Assembly: GCA_002457065.1 (NCBI GenBank)
Contig: NTKR01000006.1
Coordinates: forward strand, 1 to 36,821
Reading direction: 5' to 3'
Source: an alpha proteobacterium MED-G10
GTDB lineage: Bacteria; Pseudomonadota; Alphaproteobacteria; Methylaequorales; Methylaequoraceae
DNA: 36,821 nt
The stretch's first letter is position 1. Each line of letters opens with the position of its first letter. Position numbers and translations under genes: made by a program. Below, piece after piece: positions 1 through 7,753 of the stretch. The notes under the pieces were generated by a model. That model worked only from the letters and a program-made list of their open reading frames with translations, was not told where the DNA came from and made no database searches.

Positions 1-1
1 A

Positions 2-820
2 AATATTAGAAAAAAAGGGGAGGACTTAAAAGAAAATCAAATTGTTTTTCGAAAAGGTCGTCAAATTAGGACTGTGGATATTGCACAACTATTATCAATA
101 GGTCAAAAAAAAATAAAGGTTTACAAGCAAGTTACTGTTGGTGTTTTGTCAACGGGAAGTGAAATTAATCAAACAAAAAAAAAACAGAATCATCTTATTT
201 TCGATGCAAATAAATTGACATTGATCTCAATGTTAAAAAAAATAGGATGTAATACAGTTGACTTGGGTACCATAAAGGATGATTTTCAAGACACAAAAAA
301 AAAAATTTTAAATAATATACCGAATTGTGATTTATTAATTTCTTCCGGTGGAGTGTCGGATAGTGATACAGATATGATAGGAAAAGTATTAATATCTCAC
401 GGTAAGATTAATTTTTGGAAGCTAGCGATAAAACCAGGGAGACCATTTGCATTTGGAGAAATTAAAAAAACTCCTTTTATTGGACTTCCAGGTAATCCAG
501 TAGCAACGATTGTAACATTTCTTATGCTTGTCGTTGATTACATAAAAGTTTTATCGGGAAATAGAGAGTTTCCAGATAGAAGCAGATATATTTCATCAGG
601 CTTCTCAATGAAGAAAAAATTAAATAGGCGTGAATGGATCAGAGGTTCAATAATAAATAAAGGAAAAAAACAACTTTTGGAGAAATATAAAACTACTGGT
701 TCTGGAATAATTTCCTCAATTTCACAATCAGAGGGTATAATTGAAGTTGAAGAGAATGTAGATTATATTAAAAAAGGTATGAAATTGAAATTTCTAACTT
801 TTGAGGATATTTTAAGTTGA
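2..820 (+). CDS. moeA: Molybdopterin molybdenumtransferase MoeA, 5'-truncated by window edge
   Basis: C-terminal two thirds of MoeA, which inserts molybdate into adenylylated molybdopterin in the cytoplasm, the last step of molybdenum cofactor synthesis. The reading frame is open from base 2: it starts with an IRKKGED motif and continues through a RTVDIAQLLSIG segment, both typical of MoeA domain boundaries. The GTG at 74 is therefore internal, not the start. The MoCF/MPT-binding domain follows, with LISSGGVSDSDTDM, KLAIKPGRPFAFG and FIGLPGNPVATIVTFL, which match the family's substrate-binding loops. The C-terminal beta-barrel domain IV ends near the stop. The stop overlaps the TTG start of moaD by 4 nt, so the two are translationally coupled. 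The N-terminal part, roughly 100–150 residues, lies outside the window. Confidence 0.93.
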   Translation, partial: NIRKKGEDLKENQIVFRKGRQIRTVDIAQLLSIGQKKIKVYKQVTVGVLSTGSEINQTKKKQNHLIFDANKLTLISMLKKIGCNTVDLGTIKDDFQDTKKKILNNIPNCDLLISSGGVSDSDTDMIGKVLISHGKINFWKLAIKPGRPFAFGEIKKTPFIGLPGNPVATIVTFLMLVVDYIKVLSGNREFPDRSRYISSGFSMKKKLNRREWIRGSIINKGKKQLLEKYKTTGSGIISSISQSEGIIEVEENVDYIKKGMKLKFLTFEDILS

Positions 821-1068
821 AAATATTATATTTTGCAGAACTAAAAGAACTAATTGGCAAAACCGAAGAGACTATCCTAATCAATACAGAAATCAGTATT
901 GACGATCTTATTAAAAGTCTAAAGAAAAAGGGTTCAAAATATGAAAGTTGCTTTGAAAAAAGTAAAAATATTAAATGTGCCGTCAATTGTGAATATGTAA
1001 AAAATTTTAAAAAAAAAATATGTAATGACGACGAGATTGCATTTTTTCCCCCTGTTACTGGAGGATAA
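817..1068 (+). CDS. moaD: Molybdopterin synthase small (sulfur carrier) subunit MoaD
   Basis: 83-residue ubiquitin-fold sulfur carrier of molybdopterin synthase. The protein starts MKILYFAELKELIG and ends in the diagnostic FFPPVTGG; the C-terminal Gly-Gly is the residue pair that MoeB adenylates and converts to a thiocarboxylate. The start is a TTG at 817 that overlaps the moeA stop (TTGA). No other start gives a full-length protein, so TTG is well supported. Its own stop TAA overlaps the ATG of moaE (TAATG), giving a moeA-moaD-moaE overlapping operon in which both synthase subunits are translated in sequence. MoaA, MoaC and MoeB are not in the window. Confidence 0.93.
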   Translation: MKILYFAELKELIGKTEETILINTEISIDDLIKSLKKKGSKYESCFEKSKNIKCAVNCEYVKNFKKKICNDDEIAFFPPVTGG

Positions 1069-1484
1069 TGAAAGTACTTTTTCAAAAAAAAAAAATTGAC
1101 CCTTACATTGAGCTAAAGAAATTTTCATTTATTAATAAATCATCAGGATCAATCCAATCATTTATTGGAAAAATGAGACCAACAAGAGATGGGAAAGCTG
1201 TATCAAATATGGAGATTGAGTTTTATAAAAAAATGGCATATTACCAAACTGAAAAAAATCTCAAAAATTTGTTAAGAAAAATTAAAATAGATGATTTTTT
1301 AATTATACATAGGTATGGGAAAATTCTACCAAGTGAAAATATAGTATTAGTTTTAGTTGCAAGTAAACATAGAAAAGAAGGATTCATTTTTAAGGAAGAA
1401 ATTTTAGATTGGTTTAAAAAAAAAATTACGTTCTGGAAAAAAGAAAATTTTAAACATCACTCAAGCTGGGTAGAAGCTGAATAA
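1068..1484 (+). CDS. moaE: Molybdopterin synthase catalytic subunit MoaE
   Basis: 138-residue large subunit of molybdopterin synthase, which transfers sulfur from MoaD thiocarboxylate to precursor Z (cPMP). Family signs include the GKMRPTRDGKAVSNMEIEFY segment (G-x-VR...G..V..L.YE.Y in other members), IIHRYGKILPSENIVLVLVAS, and the Lys-rich C-terminal helix with KKKITFWKKE, which corresponds to the catalytic LK..VPIWKKE region. A run of 12 A bases (1084–1095) lies in the first ten codons. The start overlaps the moaD stop by 1 nt. The gene converges on ilvE with only a 9-nt gap and no convincing terminator between them. Confidence 0.93.
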   Translation: MKVLFQKKKIDPYIELKKFSFINKSSGSIQSFIGKMRPTRDGKAVSNMEIEFYKKMAYYQTEKNLKNLLRKIKIDDFLIIHRYGKILPSENIVLVLVASKHRKEGFIFKEEILDWFKKKITFWKKENFKHHSSWVEAE

Positions 1485-1493
1485 AATTAGTCA

Positions 1494-2366
1494 TTAACTA
1501 AAAACCTTTTTTTGAAATTCTGTAATTAATTTTTTTGTAATTTCTCTCTCTCCAAACATATAATCATCAACAGATTGAACTGGTGTAATTTCTACTGCAG
1601 TTCCTGTTAGAAAAGATTCTTCACAGTCTAATAAAAACTCTGGCTTATAGTGCCCTTCGTTTACTACAAAATTATTATTTTTTGCAATCTGAATAACTGT
1701 TTGTCTCGTTATTCCATTTAAAAAACAATCTGCTACTGGGGTAAATAATTCTCCTTTTTTAACAAAAAAAATGTTTGCCCCCGTTGCTTCTGCAATAAAA
1801 CCACGATAATCAAGCATTAGAGCATCATCAAACCCTTTTTTTTCTGCCTCGTGCTTACTTAATGAACAAATCATATATAATCCAGCAGCTTTACTATCAG
1901 TCGGAGCTGATGAAGGAGATGGTCTTGTCCACTTTGATAAAGACAACCTTATACCCTCCATTAGTTTTTCAGGAGAAAAGTATGAAGGCCATTCCCAGCA
2001 AGCAATTGCGATATTAGTAGAACCTTTTTGAGCAGAAATAGCCATCATTTCACTTCCTCTCCATACAACAGGTCTTATATAACCATCACGCACTCCTTGT
2101 TTTTTTACTATATTTTTAGTTTGAATAATTATTTCGTTTAAATCGTAAGGGATTTTAAGATCTAAAATCTCTGCAGATTTAAATAGTCTTTCAATATGCT
2201 CATCTAATTTAAAAATTTTTCCATTATAAATTCTTACACCCTCAAAAACACAACTACCGTAATGCAAACCATGATTTAAAACGTGAATTTTGGCTTCTTC
2301 CCACTTAATCAGGGAACCATTAAACCATATAAACCCGTCTCTATTGTCAAAAGGTATCATTTGCAT
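1494..2366 (-). CDS. ilvE: Branched-chain amino acid aminotransferase
   Basis: 290-residue fold-type IV PLP enzyme that interconverts Leu/Ile/Val and their 2-oxo acids with 2-oxoglutarate/glutamate. Diagnostic sequence: HGLHYGSCVFEGVRIYNGK near residues 32–50, the PLP lysine in PTDSKAAGLY (Lys159, the same number as E. coli IlvE), EATGANIFFVKKGELFTP, NGITRQTVIQIA, and SFLTGTAVEITPVQSVD near the C terminus. Length is normal for the family. A D-amino-acid or 4-amino-4-deoxychorismate lyase assignment is unlikely given the FEG.R and GTA.EITPV motifs. It is divergently arranged with the response regulator at 2450, an order I recall from other alphaproteobacteria (ilvE near petR/ompR). Confidence 0.93.
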   Translation of the reverse strand: MQMIPFDNRDGFIWFNGSLIKWEEAKIHVLNHGLHYGSCVFEGVRIYNGKIFKLDEHIERLFKSAEILDLKIPYDLNEIIIQTKNIVKKQGVRDGYIRPVVWRGSEMMAISAQKGSTNIAIACWEWPSYFSPEKLMEGIRLSLSKWTRPSPSSAPTDSKAAGLYMICSLSKHEAEKKGFDDALMLDYRGFIAEATGANIFFVKKGELFTPVADCFLNGITRQTVIQIAKNNNFVVNEGHYKPEFLLDCEESFLTGTAVEITPVQSVDDYMFGEREITKKLITEFQKKVFS

Positions 2367-2393
2367 AATTTATCTCATAGGTTAAGATTTAGT

Positions 2394-2402
2394 ATTATAG
2401 CA
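2394..2402 (-). promoter_or_regulatory. Extended −10 promoter element for ilvE
   Basis: Reading the minus strand, the sequence TGCTATAAT lies about 28 nt before the ilvE ATG. It is a perfect extended −10 (TGnTATAAT). There is no convincing −35 upstream, which an extended −10 does not require. The predicted start point near 2387 would give a leader of about 20 nt containing GAGATAA as a weak ribosome-binding site. This is motif evidence only. Confidence 0.5.
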
Positions 2403-2449
2403 CTATTAAAAATAAATAAATACTTTGATTAAAAATTGAAGAAAAATTA

Positions 2450-3136
2450 ATGAAAAAAAAATCACATATTTTATGTATTGATGATGATGATAAGATTAGA
2501 GAACTTTTGGAGATCTTCTTAGCAAAACAAAATTTTTTAGTTACCACAGCCAAGGATGCTTTTGAAGGAGAAAAAGTTTCAAAATTTTTTGTTTTTGATC
2601 TGATAATTTTAGACATTATGATGCCTAAAAAAAATGGAATTGAATTTTTAAATTATTTCAGGAAAATAAATAAAAATATCCCTGTTTTGATGCTTACAGC
2701 AGATAATCAATTAGAAAAAAAGACCGAATCCTATAAATATGGTTGTGACGACTATCTTGTAAAACCATTTGAACCATTAGAATTAATTCTTAGAATAAAC
2801 AAATTACTCAACCCCAGAATTAACAAACTCAAATCATCCAATGAATATTTTTTTGGTGAATTTAAATATAACCTTAACGCTAAATCTTTGAAGAAAAATG
2901 ATGAAAATATAAAACTAACTAGCAAGGAACAATTTTTGTTAGAGATTCTATTAAATAACATAAACAAAGAAGTTTCACGAGAGTTGGTAATAAAAAAATT
3001 AGAATTAGAATCAAGCCTAAGATCAATAGATGTATTAGTAAATAGATTGAGAAAAAAAATTATGTCAAACTCCAAAACCTCTTTTTTAAAAACTATTAGA
3101 GGTAAAGGTTATATGTTAGTAAGCGAATATGAATAG
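2450..3136 (+). CDS. OmpR/PetR-family response regulator
   Basis: 228-residue two-component response regulator. The N-terminal receiver domain (about 1–120) has the acidic cluster DDDD at 11–14, phospho-acceptor Asp55 in LIILDIMMP, the Thr83 switch in MLTAD and Lys105 in YLVKPF. The C-terminal OmpR/PhoB winged helix (about 130–228) includes LTSKEQFLLE, RSIDVLVNRLRKKI and the terminal IRGKGYMLV wing. It overlaps the sensor kinase by 8 nt, so the two are a cognate pair. The divergent ilvE neighbour suggests the alphaproteobacterial OmpR/PetR group. Targets cannot be read from the sequence; osmotic/envelope or respiratory control are both possible. Confidence 0.93.
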   Translation: MKKKSHILCIDDDDKIRELLEIFLAKQNFLVTTAKDAFEGEKVSKFFVFDLIILDIMMPKKNGIEFLNYFRKINKNIPVLMLTADNQLEKKTESYKYGCDDYLVKPFEPLELILRINKLLNPRINKLKSSNEYFFGEFKYNLNAKSLKKNDENIKLTSKEQFLLEILLNNINKEVSRELVIKKLELESSLRSIDVLVNRLRKKIMSNSKTSFLKTIRGKGYMLVSEYE

Positions 3137-4415
3137 AGTCATTAAAAAATTTCTTCCAAGAAAAATTTTACCAAGGTTATTATTAATTTTTTTACTTCCA
3201 CTTATATTTACACAATGCCTATTAGTGTTTTTTTTCTATGATAGACATTGGGAAAAAATAATTACAAGATTTTCGAATATTGCAAGTAATCAAATAAATT
3301 TAATTATTTTTGAATTCGATACTAACGGTGAAGAAAAAGCTAAAGAAATTGCTGTAAAATTAAATATTGAATTTTCATTAATTAATCAAATGCCAGAAAA
3401 AGTAGAGAATACATTTCTTAAAAAAAAAATTGAAAACAATATAAAAAACCGATTAGGTAACAACTTTTTTTTAATTTTTGAAAAAGACTTTATTAATGTT
3501 TTCCGAGATCTGAAAGAAAATAAAATGATAATAAAATTTCCAAAAAAATACTTATTAAGCGAAACACCATTGATCCTTTTCTTGTGGATAATTTCAGTTT
3601 CTCTAGTATTATCTTTAATCGCTTTCCTCTTTCTGAGAATACAAATACGAGCAATTCAAAGACTAGCAAAATCTGCAGAGGATTTTGGTGCTGGAAAAAG
3701 AATGAAAAAATTTAAACCAGAAGGTGCGATGGAAATTAGACAGGCTGGGAACACCTTTATGAAAATGAGAAGAAGAATTAATAATTATGTTTCACAACGT
3801 ACAAACTTTTTAACAGGCATTTCTCACGATCTTGGTACTATTTTGACAAGAATAAAATTAAGTCTAGAACTTATTAATGAAGAAAAAAAAACTAAGCCTA
3901 TAAAAAAAGATATAAAAACGATGGAAATGCTTTTAAAAGAGTACCTTGATTTTTCGGAAAAAGTAAAAATAAAGAATTTATCAAATATAAATATTAAGGA
4001 GTTAATAGAAGAAGTAGTTGTGTCTTCATCAACACTGAAAAAAAGAACAAAAATATTTTGTGCATCAAGAATTTTTTTTAAGACCGATAAAAATTGTCTT
4101 TACAGAATTATTTTCAATTTACTTGAAAATGCATCTAAGTTTGGGAAAAATATTTCCATTTATGCAACTAAAAAGTTTAAAACTTTAATAATTGAAATAG
4201 AAGATGATGGTCCTGGTATTCCAGATAAATTTAAAGAAAAAATATTTAAACCATTCTATAAAATTGATGATTCAAGGAATCTTAACAAAGGCGGTTCAGG
4301 ACTAGGACTCAGTATAACTAATGAATTAATAAAGAAACTTAAAGGTAAAATAACACTTAAAGATTCCTTAAAAACAAAAGGCTCGATATTTAGCATTAGT
4401 TTAATTGAAGACTAA
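3129..4415 (+). CDS. EnvZ-type membrane sensor histidine kinase
   Basis: 428-residue inner-membrane kinase. TM1 spans about 17–37, followed by the FYDRHWE motif seen in alphaproteobacterial EnvZ relatives. A short periplasmic domain (about 40–145) precedes TM2 (about 147–169), a HAMP domain (170–222) and a HisKA helix with phospho-accepting His233. The HATPase domain has the N box NLLENASKFG, G1 IEDDGPGIPDKF, F box IFKPFYKID and G2 GGSGLGLSI, so ATP binding looks intact. The H-box reads HDLGTILTRIKL where EnvZ relatives have HDLRTPLTRxxL: the Arg and the near-invariant Pro are both replaced. It is the partner of the overlapping response regulator and ends 4 nt inside proC, which is convergent. 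Confidence 0.93.
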   Translation: MNRVIKKFLPRKILPRLLLIFLLPLIFTQCLLVFFFYDRHWEKIITRFSNIASNQINLIIFEFDTNGEEKAKEIAVKLNIEFSLINQMPEKVENTFLKKKIENNIKNRLGNNFFLIFEKDFINVFRDLKENKMIIKFPKKYLLSETPLILFLWIISVSLVLSLIAFLFLRIQIRAIQRLAKSAEDFGAGKRMKKFKPEGAMEIRQAGNTFMKMRRRINNYVSQRTNFLTGISHDLGTILTRIKLSLELINEEKKTKPIKKDIKTMEMLLKEYLDFSEKVKIKNLSNINIKELIEEVVVSSSTLKKRTKIFCASRIFFKTDKNCLYRIIFNLLENASKFGKNISIYATKKFKTLIIEIEDDGPGIPDKFKEKIFKPFYKIDDSRNLNKGGSGLGLSITNELIKKLKGKITLKDSLKTKGSIFSISLIED

Positions 4416-5224
4416 TCTTTTTTTTTAGACATTTTCACAGATTGCAGCTCTGCTTTTTTTATTGCTGTACTTAATAACAAGTTTAATTGAGATCTTTTTT
4501 TTAAAAAGTCTAATCCTTGTTGGGTTGTTCCTCCTTTGCTAGCAACTCTTTTAATAAGACCTAAGAAACTTATTTTTTCTTTTTTTATATAATTCAAAGT
4601 ATTTTCTAGAAGTTTAAGAACTAAAATATTGGAGTCTATTTCTTTGATTTGTCTTTTTTTTAATATGTTTTGTAAGTGCTCAAGAATTAAACTTATGTAT
4701 GCAGGTCCACCACCAAAAAAAGCTGTAAAAAAATCAATATCCTCCTCTTTTTTTAGCCAGACTATAGTACCAAAAAAACCAAAGTAATCTGAAATCTTAA
4801 TTTTCTCTTTTGAAACGATATTATTAGAATAAACTGCTGTTATGCTCTGGCCATATTTAATCGACAGATTAGGCATAAATCTTATTACTCTGTTTTTTAA
4901 ACCTAGATTAGTTTTAATTGTTTTAAGCTTTATACCTGCAACAAATGAAATTATTGTTGTACTCTTATTTATATAGTCTTTGAGGATATTTAAAAGATGG
5001 TGAATGTCTTTGGGTTTTACACAAATCATCAGATATTTTATATCATCCCATTTAATTTCTTTAAGATTTCTAAAGACAGAAAAATACTTTCCTGATTCCT
5101 TTTTTAGAAGATCAAAGTTGGACTTATTATTTTCAACAACAAGAATTTTTTTTTTTTTACTCTTAAATACCTGAACTATTGAGTATCCAAGACTTCCACA
5201 ACCAATAATAAGTATTTTTTTCAC
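4412..5224 (-). CDS. proC: Pyrroline-5-carboxylate reductase
   Basis: 270-residue NADPH-dependent enzyme that reduces pyrroline-5-carboxylate to proline, the last step of proline synthesis. The Rossmann start ILIIGCGSLGYSIVQVF (consensus GxGxMG), ICVKPKDIHHLL, FMPNLSIKYGQS, the active-site FFGGGPAYISLILEHL and the C-terminal KGGTTQQGLDFLKK (consensus PGGTT..GL) identify the family. A run of 13 A (coding strand, 5146–5158) encodes Lys within the first 30 codons. Its start overlaps the YbjN gene stop by 4 nt, so the two form a small operon. Confidence 0.91.
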   Translation of the reverse strand: MKKILIIGCGSLGYSIVQVFKSKKKKILVVENNKSNFDLLKKESGKYFSVFRNLKEIKWDDIKYLMICVKPKDIHHLLNILKDYINKSTTIISFVAGIKLKTIKTNLGLKNRVIRFMPNLSIKYGQSITAVYSNNIVSKEKIKISDYFGFFGTIVWLKKEEDIDFFTAFFGGGPAYISLILEHLQNILKKRQIKEIDSNILVLKLLENTLNYIKKEKISFLGLIKRVASKGGTTQQGLDFLKKRSQLNLLLSTAIKKAELQSVKMSKKKD

Positions 5225-5724
5225 GCTTCTCCATAAGTCTCGATTAATGAAGCGCTTAATACATACTTAGGGTCTTGTTTTTTAAAAAAGTATAAATAAA
5301 AAGCTGGAAAATATTTATCGCATTCTTTCGTAACAACATTAAGTAAATCTTCAACTTGCTCTTGATTAAGAAAATCAAAACCTTTAACTGAAACTTGATA
5401 TTTAAAAAAAACAGTTTTTACCTTAGAACAAAAATGAAAATAACCCAAGTTAACTTTTTCATTAACAATCGATACTAATGAATAAATATTCTTACTAATC
5501 TTCTCTTTTTTATTAATGTCAAAATGACTACTTACACTAATTATTTGGTTGTATTCATCCCACGAAAATATAACTTTATAATTTCTCCACTGCCCTCTAA
5601 AGTTAAGTGTTAAGAGATTTGGAGAATCTCTAAATAGATCAATACCAAATTTATAAATATGCTCCTCAATATAGTCTATTGGGTTTTCAAAAGAGTTTAT
5701 TTTATTTTGACTATCAAAAAACAC
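5221..5724 (-). CDS. YbjN-domain protein
   Basis: 167-residue cytoplasmic protein of the YbjN (putative sensory transduction regulator) family. The match I recognise runs along the whole length: RGQWRNYKVIFSWDE, then LVSIVNEKVNLGYFHF, and the C-terminal VTKECDKYFPAFYLYF followed by LIETYGEA, all of which have counterparts in alphaproteobacterial YbjN proteins next to proC. The family has a type III secretion chaperone-like fold, but its biochemical role is unsettled. It is the first gene of a two-gene operon with proC (4-nt overlap). There are no membrane segments or catalytic motifs. Confidence 0.85.
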   Translation of the reverse strand: MFFDSQNKINSFENPIDYIEEHIYKFGIDLFRDSPNLLTLNFRGQWRNYKVIFSWDEYNQIISVSSHFDINKKEKISKNIYSLVSIVNEKVNLGYFHFCSKVKTVFFKYQVSVKGFDFLNQEQVEDLLNVVTKECDKYFPAFYLYFFKKQDPKYVLSASLIETYGEA

Positions 5725-5803
5725 TTCATAATATTAATATAATAATTACAATTTAACAACAATTAGTATGAAAAATTAATCTTATACACAATATGTAGTT
5801 ACA

Positions 5804-5995
5804 ATGATCAAAGATACAATTACATTTTTTTTAATTCTATCCTACTTGATTTTCTTTGTTATCTGGTTAATCTGGTTTTATAAAAGTATCAAAAACTCAG
5901 GAAAGAAAAAAAAAAATCTATACTTATACAATATTATCGGATTTGTTATTGTAACCTATTTTTTTAGTTTTATCATATTAAAAATCTTAGCATAA
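5804..5995 (+). CDS. Small two-helix membrane protein, unknown
   Basis: 63-residue ORF that I do not recognise. Two hydrophobic segments (about 5–27 and 42–62) are separated by a basic loop, SIKNSGKKKKN, which would place the loop in the cytoplasm and both termini outside. The loop contains an 11-A run (5906–5916). It fills most of the gap between the divergent YbjN gene and hldD, with an ATG start but no clear Shine–Dalgarno. Its composition (alternating hydrophobic and basic blocks) looks coding rather than random, but no family can be named and it could be spurious. Confidence 0.5.
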   Translation: MIKDTITFFLILSYLIFFVIWLIWFYKSIKNSGKKKKNLYLYNIIGFVIVTYFFSFIILKILA

Positions 5996-6027
5996 ATGAC
6001 TACACTAGATAGCAATTGGATAATTAG

Positions 6028-6981
6028 ATGATATTAATTACTGGAGGGGCAGGATTTATAGGATCAAATCTTATTAATAGCTTACTTAGTAAGAATTTTT
6101 CAGAGATAGTGAGTGTTGATCATAAAAATTTTATTAATCAATCCTATTTTATAAATAAAAAGTTTTCTCGGATTCTGCCTGAAGAGCTTAATAGTTTTCT
6201 GAAAAAAAATAAAAAAAAAATAAAGACAGTAGTCCATTTAGGTGCAATCACCTCTACAACTGAGAGAAATGTTAAGTTAATAATAGAAAATAATCTTGAA
6301 TTATCAATTTTCCTATGGAATTGGTGCGAAAAAAATAAGAAACGCCTTATTTATGCGTCATCTGCAGCTACCTATGGCGATGGATCAAACTCATTTGATG
6401 ACAATGAAAGCGATGATTACCTTTCAAAGTTAGTCCCGCTAAACCTTTATGGATGGTCCAAACATATTTTTGACAGACTAATACTAAAGAAAAAAAAAAA
6501 ACCGTCTCAATTAGTCGGTTTAAAATTTTTTAACGTATATGGACCAAATGAATTTCATAAAAGTGAAATGAAAAGTGTGATTTTAAAAATTTACGAAAAA
6601 GTTTCTAACAATTTGCAAGTCAAATTATTCAAGTCTCATAATGTAAAGTTTAAGGATGGGGAACAACTTAGAGATTTTATCTATGTTAAAGACGTAATTT
6701 CAATATTAGAGTGGTTCTTGGATAATCCAAAAATTAATGGTCTTTATAATGTTGGTACAGGTAAGCCAAGAAGTTTTAATGACATTGCTAAATCTATTTT
6801 TAAGAATACAAACAAAGCAACAAGTCTCAAATATATCAGTACACCTCCAAAAATAAGAAAGCAATATCAATATTATACAAAAGCTAACATAAAAAAACTT
6901 AGAGACAGTGGTTACAAAAAGTCATTTTTTTCGCTTGAAGAAGGTATCAAAGACTACATAAGAGAATATTTAAGAAAATAA
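6028..6981 (+). CDS. hldD: ADP-L-glycero-D-manno-heptose 6-epimerase
   Basis: 317-residue extended SDR enzyme that makes ADP-L-glycero-D-manno-heptose for the lipopolysaccharide inner core. Features in order: NAD(P)-binding TGGAGFIGSN at 5–14, HLGAITSTTE (compare EGACSSTTE in E. coli HldD), YASSAATYG at 109–117, catalytic Tyr141/Lys145 in LNLYGWSKHIFD, FFNVYGPNEFHKSEMKSV, LRDFIYVKDV and YNVGTGKPRSFNDIA. The HK in NEFHKSEM corresponds to the second base of the HldD mechanism, which separates it from GalE-type epimerases. A 12-A run (6490–6501) encodes a Lys block. The lgt start follows after 1 nt. Its presence implies heptose-containing LPS. Confidence 0.93.
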   Translation: MILITGGAGFIGSNLINSLLSKNFSEIVSVDHKNFINQSYFINKKFSRILPEELNSFLKKNKKKIKTVVHLGAITSTTERNVKLIIENNLELSIFLWNWCEKNKKRLIYASSAATYGDGSNSFDDNESDDYLSKLVPLNLYGWSKHIFDRLILKKKKKPSQLVGLKFFNVYGPNEFHKSEMKSVILKIYEKVSNNLQVKLFKSHNVKFKDGEQLRDFIYVKDVISILEWFLDNPKINGLYNVGTGKPRSFNDIAKSIFKNTNKATSLKYISTPPKIRKQYQYYTKANIKKLRDSGYKKSFFSLEEGIKDYIREYLRK

Positions 6982-6982
6982 A

Positions 6983-7753
6983 ATGATATATGAACATAAT
7001 CTTAATCCTGTAGCTTTCTCTTTTTTTAATTTGAAGATTTATTGGTATTCATTAGCATATATTTTTGGATTCTTGTTTTCATTTTGGTACTCCAAGTATC
7101 TTGTAAAAAATAAAGTTATTATGTTAGATATAAAAATTGTTGATGACTTGATAACATTAGCAATCATTGCAGTTATTTTGGGAGGACGATTTGGTTATGT
7201 TATTTTTTATAACCTAAGTTACTATTTAGAAAATCCGTTTGAAATTATTAAATTGTGGAAAGGTGGAATGTCTTTCCATGGCGCGATTATTGGCTTAATT
7301 ATTCTTTTAGTCACATTTAGTGTAAGAAAAAAACAAAGTTTTAACGAACTAGCAAATCTGATAGCTTATTGTAGTCCTGTAGGAATTTTTTTAGGAAGAA
7401 TTGCAAATTTTATAAATGGTGAACTTATTGGCAGGCCAACAAATGAACAGTGGGGGGTTTTATATAATTTTGCTGATTCGGTAAGACATCCCTCCCAAAT
7501 TTATGAAGCAGTTCTAGAAGGACTCTTGATTTTTATTGTTTTATTTATTTTATCGAAAAATAAAATAAATAAGACAATTAATGCTTTTGCAGTTTTTCTA
7601 ATCTTATACTCATTGTTTAGATTTTTTTTAGAATACTTTAGAGAACCAGATGCTCAGGTTGGTTTTGTAATTTCCACCCTTTCAATGGGACAAATTCTAT
7701 CAATTCCGATGTTTTTGGTTGGTATAACTTTTTTAAAAAATGGCAAAAAATAA
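6983..7753 (+). CDS. lgt: Prolipoprotein diacylglyceryl transferase
   Basis: 256-residue inner-membrane enzyme with about seven TM helices. It transfers diacylglyceryl from phosphatidylglycerol to the lipobox cysteine of prolipoproteins. Hallmarks: KIYWYSLAYIFGF near residues 18–30, GGRFGYVIFYN, KGGMSFHGAIIG (the H-containing Lgt signature), GRIANFINGELIGRPT and RHPSQIYEAVLEG. Length is on the short side of normal. It starts 1 nt after hldD and overlaps the downstream methyltransferase by 14 nt. The lgt–methyltransferase–pgeF order is a conserved alphaproteobacterial arrangement, as far as I recall. Confidence 0.94.
   Translation: MIYEHNLNPVAFSFFNLKIYWYSLAYIFGFLFSFWYSKYLVKNKVIMLDIKIVDDLITLAIIAVILGGRFGYVIFYNLSYYLENPFEIIKLWKGGMSFHGAIIGLIILLVTFSVRKKQSFNELANLIAYCSPVGIFLGRIANFINGELIGRPTNEQWGVLYNFADSVRHPSQIYEAVLEGLLIFIVLFILSKNKINKTINAFAVFLILYSLFRFFLEYFREPDAQVGFVISTLSMGQILSIPMFLVGITFLKNGKK

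Noticed and set aside
768-1128. Two minus-strand frames (768–1085, 934–1128) opposite moaD
   Set aside because: They are antisense to moaD, whose Gly-Gly end and overlaps are clear.
1487-1501. Hairpin TTAGT-CATTA-ACTAA between moaE and ilvE as a terminator
   Set aside because: Only five A/T-rich pairs, and the T run is offset; too weak to call.
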